This document shows positions 57,662 to 64,000 of a stretch of 64,000 bases of DNA, in pieces. Below the pieces are notes generated by a model. The model ran no database searches. It was given only the letters and a program-made list of their open reading frames with translations, and was not told where the DNA came from. This DNA comes from Pseudomonadota bacterium (lineage in GTDB: Bacteria > Pseudomonadota > Gammaproteobacteria > Burkholderiales > Burkholderiaceae_C), in contig JAFEEF010000021.1 of NCBI GenBank assembly GCA_018241265.1, forward strand, positions 176,112-240,111, in the 5' to 3' direction. Within the stretch, counting starts at the first letter, position 1. Each line of letters starts with the position of its first letter. A program made the translations under genes and the position numbers.

Positions 57662-59560
57662 ATGGAGTTCAACGTTCCGGCGCGCCATGCGCCCAGCGGC
57701 TCGCGTAGCCTTGGCTTGCTCGTCCTTTCCACCTTGGTCGCGTCGGCGGCTGCACAGACGACGACGTCGCTCAGTCCCGTCGTCGTGACCGCGACGCGCG
57801 AACCGATCTCGCTCGATCGTGTCGCCGCCGACGTCGTCGTGATCGATCGCGACGCGATCGCCAACAGCACCGCCGATTCGGTGGAAGACCTGCTGCGCCG
57901 CGAAGCCGGCATCCAGGTATCGCGCAACGGCGGGCCGGGCCAGAGCGCCGGCGTGTCGATCCGCGGCGCCAACGTCTCGCAGACCGTCGTGCTGATCGAC
58001 GGCGTGCGCGTCGGCTCGTCGACCTTGGGCCAGGTCGCGTTCGAAGGCATCAGCCTGACCGACATCGACCACATCGAGGTGCTGCGCGGGCCGGGCTCGA
58101 GCCTCTATGGCGCCGATGCAGTCGGCGGCGTCGTGCAGATCTTCACGCGGCGCGGCGGCGCCGCATCGCGCTTCGGCGCGCAGGCCGCGGTCGGCGGCTA
58201 CGCGTCGGGTCAGGCCGAAGCGGACCTGTCGGGGATGCACGGCGACTTCGACTACTCGGCGTCGGTCGGCCACGAGCAGAGCAAGGGCGTCTCGGCGCTG
58301 CTGCCCGGCGATCCGTTCGGCAACTACAACCCGGACCGCGACGGCTACACGCGCGACACCGGCCAGGTCCGGATCGGCTATGCGCCGGCGGCCGGCCACC
58401 ACATCGGCTTGAACGTGATCGAGACGCACCTGAATGCGCAGTACGACAGCGGCGAGTTTCCGCCGCCCAACTACGTACAGGACTCGACGCCGGACTTCCG
58501 CAACCACCTGACGACCAGCCTGGCCGCGCTCGACTATCGCGGCACCTTGTCGCCGACCTGGACCACGACGGCGCAGTTGTCGCACGAGGAAGAAGACCTG
58601 AAGAGCGGCGGCAACCTCGTGAGCCGCTACGTCACGCGGCGCGACCAGGCGACCTGGCAGAACGCCTGGACGCCGATGCAAGGCCAGCAGTTCGTCGGCG
58701 CGCTCGAGTACATCGACGAACGCGCGACCGCCGACGGCTACACCGGGCCGGTCGGCCGGCGCAACGAGGCCGCGGTGCTCGGCTATGCGGGAACCTTCGG
58801 CATCCAGTCGCTGCAGGCCGACGTCCGCTACGACCGCAACTCGGTCTATGGCGGCGTCACGACCGGCCGCCTCGGCTGGAGCATGGCGCTGCTGCCGGGC
58901 CTGCGCGTGCGTGCGCTCGCCGGCACGACCTACCGCGCGCCGAGCTTCAACGACCTCTACTATCCGGGCTACGGCGTGCCGACGATCCAGCCGGAGCATG
59001 GACGGAGCATGGAGGTCGGGCTCAACTGGCAGTCGGGCGACACGACCGCGTCCGCCACCGCCTACCGCAACCTCGTGCGCGACCTGATCGTCTACCAGCC
59101 CGACCGCAGCCACTGCCCGAGCGATCCGTCGTACGACTTCGGCTGTGCCGACAACGTCGACCATGCACGGCTGCAGGGCGTGACGCTCAGCGGCAGTGAG
59201 CGCTGGGGCGGCTTCTCGCTGAGCGGCACGATCGACTTCGTCGATGCGATCGACACCACGCTCGGCCAGCGCCTGGGGCGTCGTGCGGCGCACCAGGAGA
59301 GCCTGACCGCCGACTACACCTCCGGCACATGGAGCGTCGGCGCGGCGCTGCTCGACGTCGGCGCGCGGCCGGATGGCGGCTCGACCCTGGCCGCCTATGC
59401 GACGCTCGACCTGCAGGCGAGCTGGGCCTTCGCGCCGCATTGGCGCGCGCAGGCGAAGCTGTTGAACGCGGGCGATCGCCGGTACCAGCCGGCGCTCGGC
59501 TACCAGGCGCTGGGCCGGCAAGGCTGGATCGGCGTGCGCTACGAAGGGCAGGGGCTGTAG
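57662..59560 (+). CDS. btuB: TonB-dependent vitamin B12 receptor BtuB
   Basis: 632 residues. Signal peptide (SLGLLVLSTLVASAAAQ), a TonB box region (SPVVVTATREP), plug domain (LLRREAGIQVSRNGGPGQSA, VEVLRGPGSS-type IEVLRGPGSSLYGADAVGG) and a beta-barrel ending with an aromatic-containing strand (GWIGVRYEGQGL). Preceded by a cobalamin riboswitch and followed without a gap by btuF. Start ATG 57662 gives a normal signal peptide; ATG 57644 is in frame. Neither has a clear ribosome binding site, fitting riboswitch masking. Confidence 0.93.
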   Translation: MEFNVPARHAPSGSRSLGLLVLSTLVASAAAQTTTSLSPVVVTATREPISLDRVAADVVVIDRDAIANSTADSVEDLLRREAGIQVSRNGGPGQSAGVSIRGANVSQTVVLIDGVRVGSSTLGQVAFEGISLTDIDHIEVLRGPGSSLYGADAVGGVVQIFTRRGGAASRFGAQAAVGGYASGQAEADLSGMHGDFDYSASVGHEQSKGVSALLPGDPFGNYNPDRDGYTRDTGQVRIGYAPAAGHHIGLNVIETHLNAQYDSGEFPPPNYVQDSTPDFRNHLTTSLAALDYRGTLSPTWTTTAQLSHEEEDLKSGGNLVSRYVTRRDQATWQNAWTPMQGQQFVGALEYIDERATADGYTGPVGRRNEAAVLGYAGTFGIQSLQADVRYDRNSVYGGVTTGRLGWSMALLPGLRVRALAGTTYRAPSFNDLYYPGYGVPTIQPEHGRSMEVGLNWQSGDTTASATAYRNLVRDLIVYQPDRSHCPSDPSYDFGCADNVDHARLQGVTLSGSERWGGFSLSGTIDFVDAIDTTLGQRLGRRAAHQESLTADYTSGTWSVGAALLDVGARPDGGSTLAAYATLDLQASWAFAPHWRAQAKLLNAGDRRYQPALGYQALGRQGWIGVRYEGQGL

Positions 59561-60445
59561 ATGGCGTGGCGAGGTTGGCGCGCGCGCGGCCTTGCCGCAC
59601 TGCTGGCCGGCGTCGGCATTGCGCATGCGGATGTCAGCGTGCAGGACGACCGAGGGCGCACGCTGCGCTGGCCGACCGCGCCGCAGCGCATCGTGAGCCT
59701 GGCCCCGGCGCTGACCGAGAGCGTCTGTGCGCTCGGCGGCTGCGATCGGCTGGTCGGCGTCGACCGCTATTCGAACGCGCCGGCCAGCGTGCGCGGTCTG
59801 CCGCGTCTCGGCGGCCTCGACGATGCGCTGATCGAAGCGATGGTCGCGCTGCATCCGGACGTGGTGCTGGCTGCACCCGCTGCCCGTGCGGTCGAGCGGC
59901 TCGAGGCGCTCGGCATTCCGGTCGTCGCGCTGCAGTCGCGCAACCAGGCCGATGTGCAGCGCGATCTCGCCGTCCTCGCGCGCCTGCTCGACCGGCCGGC
60001 GCGTGCCGAGTCGCTGTGGGCCGAGATCGAGGCCCAGATCGCTGCGGCCTCTGCGCGCGTGCCCGTCGACCTGCGCGGCCAGCGCATCTACTTCGAAGTC
60101 GATACCGGCCCGTACGCCGCCGGCGCCGATTCGTTCATCGGCGAGATCCTCGCGCGATTGCACATGCGCAATGCGCTGCCCGCGGAGCTCGGGCCGTTTC
60201 CGAAGCTGAACCCCGAATACGTCGTGCGGCTGCAGCCGGACATCGTGATGGCATCGCAGGCCGAGCTGGCGGAGATGCGCACGCGGCCCGGCTGGTCGGC
60301 ATTGCGCGCCTTGCGCGACGGCCGCAGTTGCGGCTTTCCGACCGAGACCTACGACGCGCTGGTGCGGCCCGGTCCGCGCATGGGCGTCGCCGCCGGCGTG
60401 ATCGCCGATTGCCTCGCCGGCCTGGGCGCGGAGCGCCATCGATGA
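59561..60445 (+). CDS. btuF: Cobalamin-binding periplasmic protein BtuF
   Basis: 294 residues. Signal peptide ends near GIAHA. Class III binding protein: RIVSLAPALTESVCALGGCD at the start, GLPRLGGLDDALIEAMVALH, and AGADSFIGEILARL in the second lobe. Two Cys (VCALGGC) may form a disulfide. The gene begins directly after the btuB stop and its stop overlaps btuC (ATGA). Confidence 0.92.
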   Translation: MAWRGWRARGLAALLAGVGIAHADVSVQDDRGRTLRWPTAPQRIVSLAPALTESVCALGGCDRLVGVDRYSNAPASVRGLPRLGGLDDALIEAMVALHPDVVLAAPAARAVERLEALGIPVVALQSRNQADVQRDLAVLARLLDRPARAESLWAEIEAQIAAASARVPVDLRGQRIYFEVDTGPYAAGADSFIGEILARLHMRNALPAELGPFPKLNPEYVVRLQPDIVMASQAELAEMRTRPGWSALRALRDGRSCGFPTETYDALVRPGPRMGVAAGVIADCLAGLGAERHR

Positions 60446-61470
60446 CGCCGGTTGCCGATGCGGATGCGCGCCGTCGTCATCGCCTCGGCCTCGCGTTGGC
60501 GCTGCTGAGCGTGCTGCTGCTGGTCGCGGCGCTGGCGGCGGGCAGCGACGGCTGGTCGCCGCGCGCGCTGCAGGCCTTGCTCGCGGGTCCCGATGCCACC
60601 TTGATCGTCGGCCGGATCCGTGCCCCGCGCGCGCTGGGCGCCTGGCTGGTCGGCGCATTGCTGGGCCTGGCCGGTGCGATCGCGCAAGGGCTGTTCCGCA
60701 ACCCGTTGGCCGATCCCTATCTGCTCGGGTCGGCATCGGGCGCTTCGCTCGGCGTCGTCATGCTGCTGGCCGGCGCCTCGCTCGCCGGCTCGGCGATCGG
60801 CGTCGAGGCGGCCGGCCTGCTGGCGCGCGGCGGCATCGTCGTCGTCGCGTTCGTCGGGGCCTGGTGCGGCATCGCACTGACGCTCGCGCTGTCGCGCGGC
60901 GCCCGGGAGACGACGCGGCTGCTGCTGGCCGGCGTGGTCGTCGGCGTGCTGCTGTCCGCGGTCAGCGACCTGATCACGAGCGCCGCGCCGGATGCGCTGC
61001 GCGGCAAGCAGGCCTTCCTGCTCGGCAACACCGGCTACCTCGGCTGGCAGAGCTGTGCCGCACTGGCCGCAGGACTCGTCGTCGCCTTGCCGATCGCCTG
61101 GCGCCTGGCGCGCGGCCTCGATGCGCTGACGCTGGGCGAGGACACCGCGCGCAGCCTCGGCCTTGCGCTCGGTCCGGTGCGGATGGCGCTCGTCGCGACG
61201 CTCGCGCTGGCGACCGGACTGGCCGTCTCGCAGGCCGGGCTGGTCGCGTTCGTCGGCCTCGTCGCCCCGCACCTCGTGCGGCGCCAGGCACCGGCACCGC
61301 ACGGCTACACGCTCGTCGCGAGCACCGCGGCCGGCGGCTGCCTGCTGCTCGCCGCCGACATCCTGGCGCGCTGCATGATCGCGCCGCAGGAACTGCCGGT
61401 CGGCGTGCTGACGGCGGTGCTGGGGGGCATCTATCTGCTGTGGCTGCTGCATCGCCGGAGGATCGCGTGA
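60442..61470 (+). CDS. btuC: Vitamin B12 ABC permease BtuC
   Basis: 342 residues with about ten membrane helices of the FecCD family. RIRAPRALGAWLVGALLGLA, GLFRNPLADPYLLGSASGA and LVAFVGLVAPHLVRRQ are typical. The family includes haem and siderophore permeases; the riboswitch and btuB/btuF neighbours assign it to B12. Overlaps its neighbours at both ends. Confidence 0.92.
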   Translation: MTPVADADARRRHRLGLALALLSVLLLVAALAAGSDGWSPRALQALLAGPDATLIVGRIRAPRALGAWLVGALLGLAGAIAQGLFRNPLADPYLLGSASGASLGVVMLLAGASLAGSAIGVEAAGLLARGGIVVVAFVGAWCGIALTLALSRGARETTRLLLAGVVVGVLLSAVSDLITSAAPDALRGKQAFLLGNTGYLGWQSCAALAAGLVVALPIAWRLARGLDALTLGEDTARSLGLALGPVRMALVATLALATGLAVSQAGLVAFVGLVAPHLVRRQAPAPHGYTLVASTAAGGCLLLAADILARCMIAPQELPVGVLTAVLGGIYLLWLLHRRRIA

Positions 61471-62237
61471 CCGCGGTCCTGCGCGCCGAGCATGTCGCGG
61501 TCCGGCTCGGATCGACGCAGGCGCTGCGCGATGTCAGCGTCGCGCCGCAGGTCGGCTGGAGCGCGATCGTCGGGCCGAACGGCGCGGGCAAGTCGACGTT
61601 GCTGCGGACCTTGGCCGGGCTGCAGCAGCCCGACTCCGGGCACGTGACGCTCGACGGCCGCGCACTCGCCGACTGGCCGCCGCGGCAGCGCGCCGTGCGC
61701 ATCGCTTGGCTCGCGCAGCAGGGCGATGCGCACGGCGAGCTGACCGCGCGCGAGATCGTGCGGCTCGGGCGGCTGCCGCGTCTGGGTCTGTTCGGCGATG
61801 TCGCGCCGGCCGACGAAGCGTTGGTGATGCAGGCGATGGAAGCGACCGAAGCCGGCGGCCTGCAGCGGCGACGCCTGGCCGAACTGTCGGGCGGCGAGCG
61901 GCAGCGCGTGCTGCTGGCCCGTGCGCTCGCGGTCGATGCGCCGCTGCTGCTGCTCGACGAGCCGACGACCCATCTCGATCCGCCGCATCAGGTCGCGCTG
62001 GTGCGCCTGCTGCATCGCCTTGCGAGCGAGGGTCGAACGATCGTCAGCGTGCTGCACGACCTGCCGCTCGCGCTGCAAGCCGATCGATTGATCGTGATGC
62101 TTGCAGGCCGGGTGCACGCCGAAGGCTCGCGCGACGACCCGGCCTTGCATCGTGCGCTCGTCGACGTCTTCGGCGGCGCGATACGCGTCGAACGCTTCGG
62201 CGGACGCTGGCTCGCGCTGCCGGACCTGGATCGCTGA
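61467..62237 (+). CDS. btuD: Vitamin B12 ABC ATPase BtuD
   Basis: 256 residues. Walker A GPNGAGKSTLLR, signature LSGGERQRVLLARA, Walker B LLLLDEPTTHLD and switch His in SVLHDLPLAL. GTG at 61467 overlaps the btuC stop (GTGA). Last gene of the riboswitch-controlled operon; only 7 nt separate it from the convergent nth stop. Confidence 0.93.
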   Translation: MTAVLRAEHVAVRLGSTQALRDVSVAPQVGWSAIVGPNGAGKSTLLRTLAGLQQPDSGHVTLDGRALADWPPRQRAVRIAWLAQQGDAHGELTAREIVRLGRLPRLGLFGDVAPADEALVMQAMEATEAGGLQRRRLAELSGGERQRVLLARALAVDAPLLLLDEPTTHLDPPHQVALVRLLHRLASEGRTIVSVLHDLPLALQADRLIVMLAGRVHAEGSRDDPALHRALVDVFGGAIRVERFGGRWLALPDLDR

Positions 62238-62244
62238 AGGCGGG

Positions 62245-62889
62245 TCAGCGCGGCGCGACGCCGTTGGCCTTGGCCCAGTCGCAATAGCGCGCGACCCCGC
62301 AGCGCTCGCACTGCGGCTTGCGCGCCAGGCACACATAGCGCCCGTGCAGGATCAGCCAGTGGTGCGCATCGACCATGTACTGCGGCGGCACGCGCTCGAG
62401 CAGTCGATGCTCGACCTCGAGGGGGTTGCGTCCGGGCGCGAGGCCGGTGCGGTTCGACACGCGGAAGATGTGCGTGTCGACCGCCATCGTCGGCTCGCCG
62501 AACGCGACGTTGAGCACGACGTTGGCCGTCTTGCGGCCGACGCCGGGCAGCGCTTCGAGCGCTTCGCGCGTGCGCGGCACCTGGCCGGCGTACCGGTCGA
62601 CGAGGATGCGGCAGGTCGCGTAGAGGTTCTTCGCCTTGTTGCGATAGAGGCCGATCGTGCGGATCGCCTCGGTCAGCGCGTCGAGCCCGAGATCGAGGAT
62701 CTTCTGCGGCGAGTTGGCGACCGCGAAGAGGCGCCGCGTCGCCTTGTTGACGCCGGCATCGGTGGCCTGCGCCGACAGCAGCACCGCGGCCAGCAGCTCG
62801 AACACGTTGGTGTACTCGAGCTCGCTCACCGGCTGCGGATTGGCGGCCTTCAAGGTCGCGAAGAAGGGTTCGATGTCGGATGCGTTCAC
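62245..62889 (-). CDS. nth: Endonuclease III
   Basis: 214 residues. Helix-hairpin-helix with catalytic Lys in LPGVGRKTANVVL, catalytic Asp in MAVDTHIFRVSNR, and the C-terminal 4Fe-4S motif CLARKPQCERCGVARYC (Cys-x6-Cys-x2-Cys-x5-Cys). Removes oxidised pyrimidines. GTG at 62889 overlaps the rsxB stop (GTGA), the common rsxB-nth arrangement. Confidence 0.96.
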   Translation of the reverse strand: MNASDIEPFFATLKAANPQPVSELEYTNVFELLAAVLLSAQATDAGVNKATRRLFAVANSPQKILDLGLDALTEAIRTIGLYRNKAKNLYATCRILVDRYAGQVPRTREALEALPGVGRKTANVVLNVAFGEPTMAVDTHIFRVSNRTGLAPGRNPLEVEHRLLERVPPQYMVDAHHWLILHGRYVCLARKPQCERCGVARYCDWAKANGVAPR

Positions 62890-63542
62890 GGTCGGTTCGC
62901 GCGGGCGCGTGCGAGGGCGGCTTCGATGATGGCGTTCTTGCGTGCGGCCGCGCCGGCTTCGGCCGTCGTGGCGTCGACCGGCTCGTCGTGGCGGCGCAGG
63001 CGGCGCTGTTCGTCGTCGCGTTCGCGTTCGAGGCGCGCGCGGTGAGCCGCGTAGCGGTCGCGCGCCTCGTCGGCCTGCGCGGCGCTCCACGCGGCCCAGC
63101 CGGTGCGGCCTGCGCTCGCATCGACCAGCGAAATGCAATCGACCGGGCAGACCGGAATGCACAGCTCGCAGCCGGTGCACAGGCGGTCGATCACGGTGTG
63201 CATGCGCTTGCGCCCGCCGACGATGCTGTCGACCGGGCAGGCCTTCAAGCACAGCGTGCAGCCGATGCACCAGTTCTCGTCGACGACCGCAAGGAGGCGC
63301 GGTCCCTCGGTGCCGCAGGCGGGATCGAGCGGACGCGCCGGGCGCCCGGTCAAACGCGCGAGTCGCTCGATGCCTTCGGCGCCGCCCGGCGGGCAGCGGT
63401 CGATGTCGGCGCTGCCTTCGGCGATCGCCGCGGCATAGCTGCGGCAGTCGGGATAGCCGCAGCGCGTGCACTGCGTCTGCGGCAGTACGGCGTCGAGGGC
63501 GTCGACGAGCGTGGAGGTTTCGGTCGGTGCGGCGGCAAGCAC
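62886..63542 (-). CDS. rsxB: RnfB/RsxB-type ferredoxin
   Basis: 218 residues. A 4Fe-4S domain of the DUF/RnfB type near the start (QTQCTRCGYPDCRSYAAAI, with a fourth Cys in DRCPPGG), then two ferredoxin clusters (CIGCTLCLKACP and CTGCELCIPVCP). The C-terminus is a charged helix. It lacks the N-terminal membrane helix of the full RnfB, and no other Rnf genes are beside it. In betaproteobacteria this orphan form is regularly coupled to nth, perhaps supplying electrons. Start taken as GTG at 63542. Confidence 0.87.
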   Translation of the reverse strand: MLAAAPTETSTLVDALDAVLPQTQCTRCGYPDCRSYAAAIAEGSADIDRCPPGGAEGIERLARLTGRPARPLDPACGTEGPRLLAVVDENWCIGCTLCLKACPVDSIVGGRKRMHTVIDRLCTGCELCIPVCPVDCISLVDASAGRTGWAAWSAAQADEARDRYAAHRARLERERDDEQRRLRRHDEPVDATTAEAGAAARKNAIIEAALARARANRP

Positions 63543-63549
63543 CGCGCGA

Positions 63550-64000
63550 TTATCGCGACGCGCTGCGGCGCGTGCGCCTGGCGGGCGGTTCGGCCGCGGC
63601 GGACTTGACCACCCTCTTGCCCACCGTCTTGCGAGCCGCGGCGGTCAGCGCCTTCACCGGCGCGGGCGCCTGCTGCTGGAACTCGTTGATGAAGTCGCGC
63701 ACCCGCGGATAGACCTTCTCGCGCCAGCGCCGCCCCGAGAAGATGCCGTAGTGGCCGGCGCCGACCACGTCGTAGTGGAACTGGCGGTCCTTCGGCACGC
63801 CGGTGCACAGGCCGTGCGCGGCGCGCGTTTGGCCGGCGCCGGAGATATCGTCCAGCTCGCCTTCGATCGTCAGCAGCGCCGTCGTCTCGATGTCCTGCGG
63901 GCGCACCGGCTTGCTCTTCACTTCCCAGGTGCCGTTGACGAGCGCGAAGTCCTGGAACACCACCTTGATGGTGTCCAGGTAGTACTCGGCCGGCATGTCG
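63550..64000 (-). CDS. phaZ: Intracellular polyhydroxyalkanoate depolymerase, C-terminal part (truncated by window)
   Basis: Only the last 150 residues are inside the window; the gene continues beyond 64000. DMPAEYYLDTIKVVFQDFAL and LLTIEGELDDISGAGQTRAA are typical of PhaZ, the latter with the late catalytic Asp, and the catalytic His is in VVGAGHYGIFSGRRW. The tail is basic and Ala-rich (KTVGKRVVKSAAAEP), as in PHA granule proteins. It mobilises stored polyhydroxybutyrate. The ATG at 63996 is internal. Confidence 0.9.
   Translation of the reverse strand, partial: DMPAEYYLDTIKVVFQDFALVNGTWEVKSKPVRPQDIETTALLTIEGELDDISGAGQTRAAHGLCTGVPKDRQFHYDVVGAGHYGIFSGRRWREKVYPRVRDFINEFQQQAPAPVKALTAAARKTVGKRVVKSAAAEPPARRTRRSASR

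Noticed and set aside
57053..60736. A 1227-codon minus-strand open frame
   Set aside because: Antisense to btuB, btuF and btuC and the riboswitch; only the 74-codon ZapB-like end has homologous character.

Overview
The window is chromosomal DNA of a very GC-rich betaproteobacterium, most likely order Burkholderiales. The evidence is a syntenic pyrG-kdsA-eno-ftsB cluster, a zapA-6S RNA-EVE order, an intracellular polyhydroxyalkanoate depolymerase, PEP-CTERM proteins and a MoxR-DUF58-TgpA cluster. I cannot fix the genus. No tRNA, rRNA, CRISPR array, insertion sequence or prophage was recognised. Both edges cut genes: a Ser/Thr kinase on the left and PhaZ on the right.

0-11.6 kb: C-terminal half of a membrane Ser/Thr kinase with TPR repeats, two small unknown genes, then a minus-strand envelope cluster (moxR, DUF58, tgpA transglutaminase, lytic transglycosylase). 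Divergent from it are a histone-deacetylase-like hydrolase and an MscS channel. A low-GC PEP-CTERM gene and a small lipoprotein follow.

11.6-19.8 kb: alanine dehydrogenase, then a seven-gene minus-strand operon: two ABC permeases, binding protein, ATPase, kguE, kguK, kguD. Upstream lies a LacI-family regulator of the PtxS type. Two copies of the palindrome GAAACCGGTTTC precede the operon and one near-copy precedes the regulator. I read this as a 2-ketogluconate catabolic operon in which an ABC importer takes the place of the usual MFS carrier KguT.

19.9-28 kb: periplasmic Cys-rich protein, MarC, an amino-acid-type binding protein and permease with no ATPase, DUF455 and DUF2867 proteins, gamma carbonic anhydrase, Hsp33, a zinc-ribbon membrane protein and a CopD-family protein.

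28-34 kb: housekeeping run on the minus strand: pyrG, kdsA, DUF1330, eno, ftsB, pnuC and a NadR-like kinase.

34-51 kb: PEP-CTERM GDSL esterase, mutS translationally coupled to an Anbu proteasome homologue, suhB, trmJ, a second PEP-CTERM protein, cysE, a LysM/FecR protein, darP-mogA, pmbA, and a complete branched-chain amino acid ABC operon (livK-like, H, M, G, F).

51-64 kb: a DSP-like phosphatase, yqeY, rpsU with its terminator, a YhiN flavoprotein, ybiB, a degenerate GGDEF protein, EVE protein, 6S RNA, zapA and a ZapB-like protein. Then comes a cobalamin riboswitch that heads btuB-btuF-btuC-btuD, followed by nth, rsxB and the end of phaZ.

Gene starts were moved inside longer open frames where signal peptides, ribosome binding sites or stop/start overlaps justified it. 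The GC richness produces very long spurious frames on the opposite strands, which are not listed.
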